Origin: Xenorhabdus sp014467285
GTDB lineage: Bacteria; Pseudomonadota; Gammaproteobacteria; Enterobacterales; Enterobacteriaceae
Assembly: GCF_014467285.1 (NCBI RefSeq)
Contig: NZ_NKHR01000001.1
Location: 62,001 to 126,000 of the forward strand
Reading direction: 5' to 3'
Length of the DNA: 64,000 nt
Position 1 is the first letter of the stretch. The number at the start of each line of letters is the position of its first letter. Positions 18,519 through 27,728 of the stretch are shown here, piece after piece. The position numbers and the translations under genes are program-made. The notes under the pieces were generated by a model. The model did not search any database. It saw only the letters and a list, made by a program, of their open reading frames with translations, and was not told the DNA's origin.

Positions 18519-19270
18519 ACGAGAAGCGTTATTTTCGGGTTGGGCAGATTGTGCCTTCTTCAAATACGACAATGGAAACGGAAATTCCGGCCATTCTGCG
18601 TTCTCGTGAAGCGGTTAACCCTGAGCGTTTTACCTTTCATGCCAGTCGGATGAGAATGAAAAACGTCACAAAAGAAGAGCTGGCGGCAATGGATGCGGAT
18701 AGCGATCGCTGTGCGCTTGAATTATCGGATGCTGCGGTGGATGTGCTAGGGTATGCCTGTTTGGTGGCGATTATGAGCATGGGTAAAGGATATCACCGAA
18801 TCTCTGAAAAACGCCTTCACTTGCGGACATTAGAGAACGGTTATCCGGCTCCGGTTGTGACCAGTGCAGGGGCGCTGGTGGATGGATTACATGCTTTGGG
18901 AGCGAAACGGATCTCAATATTGACGCCTTACATGAAGCCATTGACTCAACTGGTTATTGATTACATTGAGAGCGAGGGAATTGAAGTTATTGATAGCATC
19001 TCATTGGAGATCCCCGATAACCTTGATGTCGGACGACAAGATCCCCTTGCACCGTTGGAAATTACCAAACGGCTCAACAGCAATGTAGATGTGATGGTGG
19101 CCTCTGCCTGCGTACAAATGCCTTCCCTAGCCTCGGTGCCACTGATCGAAGATCGTATTGGATTGCCTGTTATTTCCTCATCTGTGGCGACAACCTACAT
19201 GATATTGAAACAGCTTGGGTTGGATACATACGTTCCGAGATTTGGCTCACTGTTATCAGGAAAATATTGA
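18515..19270 (+). CDS. Maleate cis-trans isomerase (Asp/Glu racemase superfamily)
   Basis: A 251-residue protein with two cysteines placed like the catalytic pair of maleate isomerase: C82 (LGYACLVAIMS) and C199 (ASACVQMPS). The N-terminal PSSNTTMETEIP is also typical. The enzyme converts maleate to fumarate; relatives include arylmalonate decarboxylase, so the substrate is a family inference supported by the gentisate context. I chose the ATG at 18515 because it overlaps the nitrilase stop as ATGA and gives the family's usual ~250 residues. Confidence 0.87.
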   Translation: MNEKRYFRVGQIVPSSNTTMETEIPAILRSREAVNPERFTFHASRMRMKNVTKEELAAMDADSDRCALELSDAAVDVLGYACLVAIMSMGKGYHRISEKRLHLRTLENGYPAPVVTSAGALVDGLHALGAKRISILTPYMKPLTQLVIDYIESEGIEVIDSISLEIPDNLDVGRQDPLAPLEITKRLNSNVDVMVASACVQMPSLASVPLIEDRIGLPVISSSVATTYMILKQLGLDTYVPRFGSLLSGKY

Positions 19271-19362
19271 TTGAATCACGGTCGTGGGCGTGTTTTTCAT
19301 GGATGAACCTTTTAGAATCGGAAAACAAAAAACCTCCTGAGATAAAAAGGGTTGTTCAACTT

Positions 19363-19833
19363 ATGCCAGATGCAAAAGTGTTTGTTGACAATTACTTGCC
19401 TGCCTTGCTTGGGCAGGCATGGATGCTAGTTTCCTCTGAATTTCATGATACCGTTGAAGCGCAGGGATTGTCAGTGTTGGAATGGCGGGTGTTATCGACG
19501 TTGGCGGGAAGTGGCCCGGTCGGCATCAGCCTTTTGGCCCAAAAAACGGTCAGTAAACAACCGACCATTACCCGCGTTTTACAGCGTTTGGAATTGCAGG
19601 GGTACGTAGCACGTTTTTCCAACGGTGGCGGTGATCGTCGCGTCACTTTGGTACATTTGACAGAGGCAGGTCTGCAAGTGGTAGAAAGCTTATTGTCTGA
19701 AGCAGAATCCCATGAAAAAAGTGTGCTGGAGCCATTGGGCAATGGCAAGAGTCAGTTATTGAAAGAGGTATTGCAAGAGCTGATTAAGCGGCATACGCCA
19801 ATACGTAGGGCATTGGGAGAATTAGGTAAGTAA
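19363..19833 (+). CDS. MarR-family transcriptional regulator
   Basis: A winged-helix protein of 156 residues from the ATG at 19363; an upstream in-frame extension to 19267 exists but has no good ribosome site. The core runs LEWRVLSTLAGSG, then LLAQKTVSKQPTITRVLQRLELQGYVARF (recognition helix region) and the wing GGGDRRVTLVHLTEAG. MarR proteins usually repress and are released by aromatic acids, which suits its place as the last gene of the aromatic operon. It directly precedes CRISPR array 1. Its operator is not identified. Confidence 0.87.
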   Translation: MPDAKVFVDNYLPALLGQAWMLVSSEFHDTVEAQGLSVLEWRVLSTLAGSGPVGISLLAQKTVSKQPTITRVLQRLELQGYVARFSNGGGDRRVTLVHLTEAGLQVVESLLSEAESHEKSVLEPLGNGKSQLLKEVLQELIKRHTPIRRALGELGK

Positions 19834-19846
19834 CCAGTCCCGACAG

Positions 19847-21946
19847 TGGGTTATCCCCGTATTTACGGGGGAACTCCGTGATTATCCAGCCAGATTGGGA
19901 ACGGATATCGGTTTATCCCCGTACCTACGGGGAACACGCAGTAAATGCGCCCCATCCGTAGGCAGAGGGGCGGTTTATCCCCGTACCCACTGGGAACACA
20001 GAAAATGATAGACGATAATATATCCATTTCACGGTTTATCCCCGTACCTACGGGGAACACTTAACGCCCGTTGAGTGTGAGCGGTTGCAGGGCGGTTTAT
20101 CCCCGTACCCACGGGGAACACAGCTAGGCGCTGTTCAGCAGCAGCAAATATTACGGTTTATCCCCGTATCCACGGGGAACACCCCGGTATCTACTATGAC
20201 CTCTCCAATGAGGACGGTTTATCCCCGTATCCACGGGGAACACTTCAATCCGACTTAACTCAAACTGCACTGTCACGGTTTATCCCCGTATCCACGGGGA
20301 ACACTATAATGGTGATATTTGATACTATAAAAGTATCGGTTTATCCCCGTATCCACGGGGAACACACAAACATGTCATTCGTGATATCTGGGTAATGCGG
20401 TTTATCCCCGTATCCACGGGGAACACTAATGCCAGCGATTGCCGGTAATGCCCAATCACGGTTTATCCCCGTATCCACGGGGAACACCTGAGCCAGTTCG
20501 GTAACCTCAATCCGCATTTCGGTTTATCCCCGTATCCACGGGGAACACGTAATTATGCACGTCACTAAACTCACATCAGCCGGTTTATCCCCGTATCCAC
20601 GGGGAACACGTGCCTGCCGGGGTTGTCGGGTATGCAGGTTTATCCCCGTATCCACGGGGAACACGGCCACATACAATAAGATTGTGGTGTGGTAATGGGT
20701 TTATCCCCGTATCCACGGGGAACACTTTTATGGCAGTGTATGCGAACTACAATTTCGCGGTTTATCCCCGTATCCACGGGGAACACCAAAATATGTGGAA
20801 ATGGATCTTTCTGACGATCGGTTTATCCCCGTATCCACGGGGAACACGAAACATGTCAGACTGACCAACGAGAATTATACGGTTTATCCCCGTATCCACG
20901 GGGAACACGCCCCAGAGTGGATGCAGGGCTTTGTTGCGCGTGGTTTATCCCCGTATCCACGGGGAACACTGATTTGTATTCAGCGTATGATACAAAACAG
21001 GCGGTTTATCCCCGTATCCACGGGGAACACTGATTTGTATTCAGCGTATGATACAAAACAGGCGGTTTATCCCCGTATCCACGGGGAACACTGATTTGTA
21101 TTCAGCGTATGATACAAAACAGGCGGTTTATCCCCGTATCCACGGGGAACACTGATTTGTATTCAGCGTATGATACAAAACAGGCGGTTTATCCCCGTAT
21201 CCACGGGGAACACTGATTTGTATTCAGCGTATGATACAAAACAGGCGGTTTATCCCCGTATCCACGGGGAACACTGATTTGTATTCAGCGTATGATACAA
21301 AACAGGCGGTTTATCCCCGTATCCACGGGGAACACCATTAAGCTGTTTAAGAAGTTTGTGAATAAGGCGGTTTATCCCCGTATCCACGGGGAACACGATC
21401 AGGTTGCTGCGGCAATACGTGGCGCCGTCGGTTTATCCCCGTATCCACGGGGAACACCGCATAATCGCGGTAACACGTTGCTGTAGTCGCGGTTTATCCC
21501 CGTATCCACGGGGAACACCACGTTATACCGATACCCTAAGCGTGTTTTTACGGTTTATCCCCGTATCCACGGGGAACACTGCACCAGCCATTTCTGAGAT
21601 AGTCCAGTCAGCGGTTTATCCCCGTATCCACGGGGAACACGCTCCGCCCGTGTGTTGTGCCTGCCAGTACAACGGTTTATCCCCGTATCCACGGGGAACA
21701 CGTGCGATCACATCGCATTCCTGACGCATCACCACGGTTTATCCCCGTATCCACGGGGAACACCGGTCAGAGCTTCCTTTAACTCGTCAGGCATTCGGTT
21801 TATCCCCGTATCCACGGGGAACACCAGCGGTATCTACATTCGAGGCGTTTTATTACCGGTTTATCCCCGTATCCACGGGGAACACACCCTTACTGTTTCT
21901 ATTGTTTTGAATAACGGCGGTTTATCCCCGTATCCACGGGGAACAC
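19847..21946 (-). CRISPR. CRISPR array 1, type I-E, 35 repeats
   Basis: 29-bp repeats begin CGGTTTATCCCCG and end ACGGGGAACAC with a variable core; the period is ~61 bp and most spacers are 32 nt. By homology to the E. coli repeat, crRNA is made from the minus strand, with the leader at the right end. The leftmost copy (19847-19876) is degenerate and has a 1-bp insertion, as expected of the leader-distal end. Repeats 2-5 have the core TACC(C/T)AC; repeats 6-35 have TATCCAC. Spacers after the repeats at 20941, 21002, 21063, 21124, 21185 and 21246 are the same 32 nt (six copies, 20970-21306). One spacer is only 26 nt (20610-20635); two are 33 nt. Confidence 0.98.
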
Positions 21947-22045
21947 TCTAAATATAGCCATCTGTTTTATAAATACTTTTTAGAGATGGAAAATTCTACC
22001 ATTTTTCTAGCTTATAAAATAGACAAATTTATCCTTCTATTTTTT
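21947..22045 (-). promoter_or_regulatory. Leader of CRISPR array 1
   Basis: An AT-rich stretch directly right of the array. It shares with leader 3 the run ATAAxTAxTTTTTAGAG and the block GGAAAA(A)TTCTACCA; on the transcribed strand this reads TGGTAGAATTTTCC, similar to the motif TGGTAGATT that I recall from the E. coli leader. ATATTTAGA abuts the first repeat, like the E. coli leader end. Confidence 0.8.
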
Positions 22046-22584
22046 CCTGCCAATCCTCTATAAACTTGAACGAATTTTATCCCAATTTTTTACACACTCA
22101 TTCATTGAGTCTTTGTGATCTCATCTAATAAGTGCTCCCCATAATTACAGGGATAACGCTAACTTCTTATACATAAGAACACATAAAAATAACTATTCAT
22201 TAAACAAAATCACTACATACCAGAGAAGTTTTATCAGTAATATCGTCATAGTGATTTATTTTGCTTTAGTCAGTATATAAATAGGAATAAAAAATTTTCT
22301 GTAGTCCATATTATTTTAATCAACTGAAATATACCGAAAATAAAAAATTAATATTTGGAATTATCTTCATATTAAATGATTAGTTTTATTAAGATATAAG
22401 GAGGAGAAAACGCATTTAATTTGGTGGTAAAACGAACGAATATTCTGAATTTTGCGATATACCATCGACAAGCATAATTCGTTAATGCTTGTCAAAAACA
22501 CTTATGATAACCTACGCGGCTTTCCATCCTTAATTGTTTGTTTTGTAGACAATTAACTATCAAAAATAGGACGCGTGTTTACTT
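22046..22584. other. AT-rich intergenic region before the outer-membrane operon
   Basis: About 540 bp without a convincing ORF. It includes AAGGAGGAG at about 22399 with no start codon in range, and a 9-bp inverted repeat GACAAGCAT / ATGCTTGTC (22467-22475 and 22485-22493) that could be an operator for the downstream gene. The promoter of the outer-membrane operon should lie here. Confidence 0.4.
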
Positions 22585-23580
22585 ATGAACTTAACTAACA
22601 CCAGAAAATTGTTAGCCGCTACTCTGTGTCTTGCAACCTCATACAGCTATGCTGATAGTGATCGCCCACTTTTCTCATTAACCATGTCAGAATCTGGCGT
22701 TGCGAAAACGAATAGTGATGGTAGCTTATCCCACTCTGCCAAATCTGAATCTCGTATTCTGCCAATTTGGGGCGATGCTGCACGAGCAAAAGGCTATGAT
22801 TTGCCTGAGCCGTTTGGTGCTAGTTACAGTTATATGAATATGCGGCAAAATATTGTGGTGGATAGTATTAAATTTCAATTTACTAATCCACTATTTAAGA
22901 CTTGGGAAAGCCAGACTATTGTTAATGCTGGTGATACCCGAGAAAGAAGCGAAACTCATATGCTGAAATTGGATTCTTGGGTGTTACCTTTCTTAAACAT
23001 CTATGGTGTTTATGGTAAAACCAAAGGTACTTCAAAAACTAATCTGGACAGCATTTATTTACCAATGTCTTTACCGGGGGAACCTGCGTGGGAAAATCTA
23101 CCTTTTGAACTGAGTTTCAAAGGAAAAACGTTTGGTGGTGGTGCAACCCTTGCTGGTGGTTATAACCAATTTTTTGCCACATTAGACGCTAACTATACCC
23201 GTACCAATCTGGATATTTTGGATGGAGATATTAGTGCGCTAGTTATTACTCCAAGGGTTGGTTATGAATTTGTTTTCTCACCTTTAATAGCTGGACAAGG
23301 AAATACCAAGGTTCAAGTCTGGATCGGGGCTATGTATCAGGATATTACCCAACGCTTTAAAGGCGATGTGAGTGGACTTAATTTACCACCAGAGCTTGCA
23401 TTATTTGAGCATATTAAGCCTATGACAGACATCAAATTCGACGTCGAACAACATCTTGCCCATAAATGGAACAATACTGTTGGTGCACGCGTCGAAATCA
23501 CCCGTAATTTCAATATCCTGTCAGAAGTCGGTTTCGGCAACCGAAACAGCTTCTTTATTTCTGGTGAGTTCCGCTTTTAA
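22585..23580 (+). CDS. Predicted outer-membrane beta-barrel protein
   Basis: A 331-residue exported protein. Residues 1-23 are a signal peptide (K/R start, LLAATLCLATSYSYA, cut before DSDR). The mature part alternates polar and hydrophobic residues in strands with glycine-rich turns (GKTFGGGATLAGGYNQF) and ends in F (ISGEFRF), the usual sorting signal for BamA. I do not recognise the family. It overlaps the next gene by one base (TAATG), so it is the first gene of a three-gene outer-membrane operon lying between CRISPR arrays 1 and 2. Function unknown. Confidence 0.75.
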   Translation: MNLTNTRKLLAATLCLATSYSYADSDRPLFSLTMSESGVAKTNSDGSLSHSAKSESRILPIWGDAARAKGYDLPEPFGASYSYMNMRQNIVVDSIKFQFTNPLFKTWESQTIVNAGDTRERSETHMLKLDSWVLPFLNIYGVYGKTKGTSKTNLDSIYLPMSLPGEPAWENLPFELSFKGKTFGGGATLAGGYNQFFATLDANYTRTNLDILDGDISALVITPRVGYEFVFSPLIAGQGNTKVQVWIGAMYQDITQRFKGDVSGLNLPPELALFEHIKPMTDIKFDVEQHLAHKWNNTVGARVEITRNFNILSEVGFGNRNSFFISGEFRF

Positions 23581-24731
23581 TGTTTGGCCTCGTAACACTC
23601 AAAAGGCTGGTTGTTTCCAGCCTGCTTACTTTTACTGTTTCATCAGCACACGCTGATATCTTGCCTGATCGGCAGAAAATTGATGGTTGGTTAAACGAAT
23701 TAGGGGGCAGCAACCATTTTGATGCCCGCAAAAAAATCGACTGGGGCGTATTGCCCGGCCCTTTTTATACCCCTGAAATGGGGATGGGAATTGGTGTTGC
23801 CGTAGTCGGTTTGTATCGCCCTGATAGCTCAGACGATATCAGCCAGATTTCCTCTCTGGGGCTTAGCGGTTTTGGTTCCTCTACCGGCGCATTTGGCCTG
23901 AACTTTACCAATTACAATTTTCTTGCCAGCGATCAATGGCGGTTATTTGTTTCCGGTACGCTGAATAACACCCCGACTTACTATTGGGGCAAAGGCTATA
24001 GCGCCGGTAAGAGTAACGGTAATAAAGAGAAATACCATTCTCAGGAATTTGATATTCGTCCCCGCTTCCTCTATCGCGTCACTGACGCCACTTATATGGG
24101 ATTAGGCTGGCATTTCTCATCCGTCAATGCCAGTAATCCAGATAGCGGTGCAAAACGGTATTTTGATCAGTCCGTTGGTGGCCGTTCTGTGATGAGTTCT
24201 GGTGTAAGTGCCTACTTCAGTTATGATACGCGGGATTTTTTGCCCAATGCTCAGCACGGGCAGGCGTTTGAGATCATTTATACCTATTTTTCCCCGGAGT
24301 TGGGAGGCGATCACCGTTTCCATACCACACAGTTTCAGTTCTCGACCTATCACCAGTTATCTGAAAAGACAGTGCTGGCTTTTGATAATTATGCCCGTTT
24401 CAGCGCAGGTGATGTGCCGTGGAACCAGTTGTCGCTGCTCGGCAATGGTCAGCGAATGCGTGGATATTATGAAGGCCGTTATCGTGACAATAATATCTTT
24501 GCGACACAACTGGAGTTAAGGCACAAGCTTGACTGGCGTCATGGTGTGGTCGGCTGGATAGGAACCGGGACATTAGGAGATACGCCTTCCAAATTAGGAA
24601 CCAAACACTGGCTGCCTTCCGTGGGTATTGGTTATCGTTTCGAGTTTAAGCCACGTATGAATGTCAGATTAGATTTTGGTGTCGGTAAGGACAGTACAGG
24701 GTTCTACTTTCAGGTTGGGGAAGCGTTTTGA
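23580..24731 (+). CDS. Omp85/BamA-like outer-membrane protein lacking POTRA domains
   Basis: A 383-residue protein with a signal peptide (ending SSAHA, about residue 26). Its barrel carries the Omp85 hallmark in loop 6, here RMRGYYEGRYRDNN (about 294-307), in place of the VRGF/Y motif. The C-terminus is FYFQVGEAF, ending in F. Full BamA or TamA proteins are 600-800 residues with N-terminal POTRA repeats; only ~60 residues precede the first strands here, so POTRA domains are absent. Such short Omp85-fold proteins are known in several proteobacteria, mostly without a defined role. It is coupled to both neighbours. Confidence 0.78.
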   Translation: MFGLVTLKRLVVSSLLTFTVSSAHADILPDRQKIDGWLNELGGSNHFDARKKIDWGVLPGPFYTPEMGMGIGVAVVGLYRPDSSDDISQISSLGLSGFGSSTGAFGLNFTNYNFLASDQWRLFVSGTLNNTPTYYWGKGYSAGKSNGNKEKYHSQEFDIRPRFLYRVTDATYMGLGWHFSSVNASNPDSGAKRYFDQSVGGRSVMSSGVSAYFSYDTRDFLPNAQHGQAFEIIYTYFSPELGGDHRFHTTQFQFSTYHQLSEKTVLAFDNYARFSAGDVPWNQLSLLGNGQRMRGYYEGRYRDNNIFATQLELRHKLDWRHGVVGWIGTGTLGDTPSKLGTKHWLPSVGIGYRFEFKPRMNVRLDFGVGKDSTGFYFQVGEAF

Positions 24732-25861
24732 GATTGTTAATGACACTGTGCCTCAGTTTTCTGCTGATAGCATGCCAAAGTAACCCTCAACCTGTTGAGC
24801 CTGTAAAACCTGTTCTTACCAGCGATACCGATGAACAATCACAGGAAGATTGGCCGGCATTAGCGCCGATTAAACCGCCGGAAGGCTTGAGAGCCTGCTG
24901 TGTTTTTGGTTATAACCTTAAAGCCCAATTGTGGAATATTCCCATTCCTTTTTACGACATCGACAATATAGTTGAAGCTGAAAAATTGGGTGAGCATCAC
25001 TACAATGACAGTGTTATCGGTGCCAGTGCTGCGTTGTTAGGCGTAAGCAATGAAAAGGTTGGCCTGCTCTATACACATAAGGGCGGATTTATTGATATTT
25101 CCCATGTCAGGGATACCGCAGACTATACTCTCTATTTGTTCAGCCAGATTTATGCCCATCTTGGACAAGAACGGGAATTAACTCTGGATAATGAACTTGC
25201 GGCGCGTAAAATCCACTTTTTTGCTTTTACGCCGCCAGAAGATCCCGCTGAACGTTATACCCTGAGCGTCTATTTAGCGGCCAAACTTGCTTTTCAACTC
25301 GCAGTCTGGCATGAAATCGCGCAATGGTATGGCTATCAATCCGTTCCGGGATTTTCAGAAAGTATTTCGGCTTTTTCCCCGGAAGATCTCTATTCGAATC
25401 TGTTAGGCGCACGGCTGGCACTAACGCTGATTCTGGAAGGCCATGCTTCCTCTGTGGCTCAGTTTTCAACCTCAATGGCAAGTATCTTGCCGACGACTCT
25501 GTATGAACTGGGCGCTTATCCCAAGTCAGGCACAAAAGAGATGTTTGATAGCGTAGATGGCTTATGGTGGAACAGTTATCAACGCGTTCCTGAAAAATTT
25601 TTAGTGCTGCACCGCAATTATGATACCCACGATAATCGTTATCCACTCATGCCTTCAGGTAAAGAAAACTTTGCGTTACGTCTCTCTTTACCTGAGCACT
25701 ATCAGCATTTTTCGTTGGATAAACTGGCTGAATTTCAGTTATGGTCAACCAATGAGATGAAAAACCTGCCTGTCCCAAAACAATATTGGACAGTGAAAGA
25801 GTTTAAAATGCTGGCGGAGAATGCCCTGCGTGAAGATAAACGGCAATTGTTGGTTAATTGA
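24728..25861 (+). CDS. DUF4056-family lipoprotein
   Basis: A 377-residue lipoprotein: a short signal peptide with lipobox LLIAC, the lipid-bearing cysteine at residue 16. Q and S at +2/+3 favour outer-membrane sorting over inner-membrane retention. The body contains ACCVFGYNL, a pattern I associate with DUF4056, and HEIAQWYGY (about 196), a His-Glu pair that could bind metal. The start is TTG at 24728, overlapping the previous stop as TTGA; the downstream ATG at 24740 would remove the arginine and weaken the signal peptide. The biochemical role is unknown. Confidence 0.72.
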   Translation: MRLLMTLCLSFLLIACQSNPQPVEPVKPVLTSDTDEQSQEDWPALAPIKPPEGLRACCVFGYNLKAQLWNIPIPFYDIDNIVEAEKLGEHHYNDSVIGASAALLGVSNEKVGLLYTHKGGFIDISHVRDTADYTLYLFSQIYAHLGQERELTLDNELAARKIHFFAFTPPEDPAERYTLSVYLAAKLAFQLAVWHEIAQWYGYQSVPGFSESISAFSPEDLYSNLLGARLALTLILEGHASSVAQFSTSMASILPTTLYELGAYPKSGTKEMFDSVDGLWWNSYQRVPEKFLVLHRNYDTHDNRYPLMPSGKENFALRLSLPEHYQHFSLDKLAEFQLWSTNEMKNLPVPKQYWTVKEFKMLAENALREDKRQLLVN

Positions 25862-26019
25862 TAAATTAAGTTTTATTTTTATATTTTCCTATAGGTCCAT
25901 AGTAATCCCATTGCCTAAAAAAATTTTGTCTCATATTTTTTCGGAATTACCAACAATCTGATTAAGTTTGTTTTTCAACGCATTATATTCTGTTTCCGGT
26001 TGTGTGATTTTTTGGTAAG

Positions 26020-26414
26020 TAGTTTATCCCCGTATTTACGGGGAACACACCAGCGCACTCAATACAGGCCCTCAGATACCCGGATTATCCCCGCACTTAC
26101 GGGGAACACGTTCTTTGCTGAGTTTGATCATCGTTGTGCTCCGGTTTATCCCCGCACTTACGGGGAACACATGATGTAGCCTATCATCAAATCGTTTTCT
26201 GGCGGTTTATCCCCGCACTTACGGGGAACACAAACGCAAAATAATTAGGAAATCGAAAATGAACGGTTTATCCCCGCACTTACGGGGAACACTTAATCAC
26301 TCAGTGGCGTAAACATCCAAGATTCGGTTTATCCCCGCACTTACGGGGAACACACAGATGCGGATGAGTCGTGAGGCATGAACCTCGGTTTATCCCCGCA
26401 CTTACGGGGAACAC
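26020..26414 (-). CRISPR. CRISPR array 2, type I-E, 7 repeats, next to cas2
   Basis: Seven 29-bp repeats and six 32-nt spacers, period 61 bp. The core is GCACTTAC in repeats 2-7, unlike arrays 1 and 3. The leftmost repeat (26020-26048) has TAG for CGG at its start and the core GTATTTAC. Transcription is leftward from the leader at 26415, in the same direction as the cas operon that ends just to the right. Confidence 0.97.
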
Positions 26415-26496
26415 CTAAATATAACAATATATTTTTGAACAACTTTATCAGAAACGGAAATTCTACCATTTTGTATAGCCTTTTAATCCCTCTAAA
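26415..26496 (-). promoter_or_regulatory. Leader of CRISPR array 2
   Basis: 82 bp of AT-rich DNA between cas2 and the array. It contains GGAAATTCTACCATTTT, shared with leaders 1 and 3, and ATATTTAG directly against the first repeat on the transcribed strand. Confidence 0.8.
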
Positions 26497-26790
26497 TTAA
26501 TCCTCAGAAAGCGGTTTAAATTTCACTAAACGCAGGCCATCAAAATCTATCGGTTCCCTTCTGTTTTCCCCTATTGTCTGAAAATCAAATCCAGATTCAG
26601 TATTCGTTTGCCAAGCCATAACGGCATTGCCATCTTCGGTGAGTTCAGTGATTTGTTCCCAAATCATCTCCCTAATCTTATGAGAGATATCCCCGACATA
26701 AACTCCGGCTCGTATCTCCAGTAACCAAATGGCTAAACGCCCTCGTAATCGTGGGGGAACGGCCTCCGTTACAACAACCGTCATACTCAT
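26497..26790 (-). CDS. cas2: Type I-E CRISPR-associated endoribonuclease Cas2
   Basis: A 97-residue protein of the Cas2e subtype: MSMTVVVTEAVPPRLRGRLA at the N-terminus and RAGVYVGDISHKIREMIW following, as in E. coli Cas2. It forms the Cas1-Cas2 complex that inserts new spacers at the leader end. It is the last gene of the cas operon, 3 bp after cas1, and lies directly before leader 2. Confidence 0.96.
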   Translation of the reverse strand: MSMTVVVTEAVPPRLRGRLAIWLLEIRAGVYVGDISHKIREMIWEQITELTEDGNAVMAWQTNTESGFDFQTIGENRREPIDFDGLRLVKFKPLSED

Positions 26791-26792
26791 AG

Positions 26793-27713
26793 TTATTGGC
26801 TCCTGTGCCCAATATCACCAATGGATATCGGTTCGGGAATAGCGGGAGGTTGTGCATCAGCAGGAGGGGGTGGTGGCGATATTTCGCCCGCGGCAAGGAC
26901 TTCTTCAATTAATGGAATAAGACGTTTCAGGATTCTGTCTGTTCTGAATTTCTCGCGGCAGGCAATTCTGACTTGCCTGTCAGGCGCGATGCTATTCGTC
27001 GCAGCAACTTTAAAAGCAATGGGAACGACAGTGTCAAACTTCAAAATATCCGCAATATCATAAACAAAGGATAAGGGTTTGCCTGTATGTAAAAAACCAA
27101 TGGCGGGAGCATAGCCAGCCGCCAGAATTGCGGCTTCGGTTACGCCATACAGACAAGAAGTGGCTGCGCTGATACAGCGATTGATGAGGTCGCCTTTATC
27201 CCAATCCGTATGATCGTAGTTGCGCCCGTTCCACTTTACACCATATTGTTTTGCCAATATTTGATAGATCTTCCTGACTCTGGCTCCCTCAATTCCTCTG
27301 AGCTGTTCAACATTCCGCTTTTGGGGAGCCGGTTCACCGAAGCGCAATTCAAACATTTTGCGGACAACTTTTAGCCGTAACTCTTCATCCAGCGCCAGCT
27401 TTGCCTGATAAAGTAATCGGTCTGAACGGGCACCGCCCGGCTGTCCGACGGAATAGAGCCTGACACCCGCCTCTCCTACCCAAATGAGTAATGTCCCGGT
27501 TGTTGAGGCCAGTTTCACTGCGGCATGGCTGATACGAGTGCCCGGCTCCAACATAATGCAGGCGATGGAGCCGACGGGAATGTGCATGCGTTCACCGTTG
27601 ACTTCATCGATCACAACGAACGCATTATCTTTGACGTCAATACGCCCCATTCCGATAAAGATCATTGAGTTTCTGTCTTTGATGGGAATGGGTTTTAATG
27701 GAATGAATGCCAT
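26793..27713 (-). CDS. cas1: Type I-E CRISPR integrase Cas1
   Basis: A 306-residue Cas1e with the expected catalytic residues in context: Glu in RGIEGARVRK, His in IGFLHTGKP and Asp in FVYDIADILKFD, which bind the metal for integration. The C-terminal tail is proline-rich (PPPPPADAQPPAIPEP), a typical Cas1e ending. Nothing suggests inactivation, so spacer acquisition should be possible. Confidence 0.97.
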   Translation of the reverse strand: MAFIPLKPIPIKDRNSMIFIGMGRIDVKDNAFVVIDEVNGERMHIPVGSIACIMLEPGTRISHAAVKLASTTGTLLIWVGEAGVRLYSVGQPGGARSDRLLYQAKLALDEELRLKVVRKMFELRFGEPAPQKRNVEQLRGIEGARVRKIYQILAKQYGVKWNGRNYDHTDWDKGDLINRCISAATSCLYGVTEAAILAAGYAPAIGFLHTGKPLSFVYDIADILKFDTVVPIAFKVAATNSIAPDRQVRIACREKFRTDRILKRLIPLIEEVLAAGEISPPPPPADAQPPAIPEPISIGDIGHRSQ

Positions 27714-27728
27714 GACTATACCTTTACG

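Noticed and set aside
20610..21951. Open frames across CRISPR array 1 encoding VYPRIHGEH / FIPVSTGNT / GLSPYPRGT repeats
   Set aside because: These are translations of the 29-bp repeat in the three frames, with spacers between; not genes.
22467..22493. Hairpin GACAAGCAT / ATGCTTGTC taken as a terminator
   Set aside because: No T-tract on either side that fits a gene end; listed only as a possible operator.
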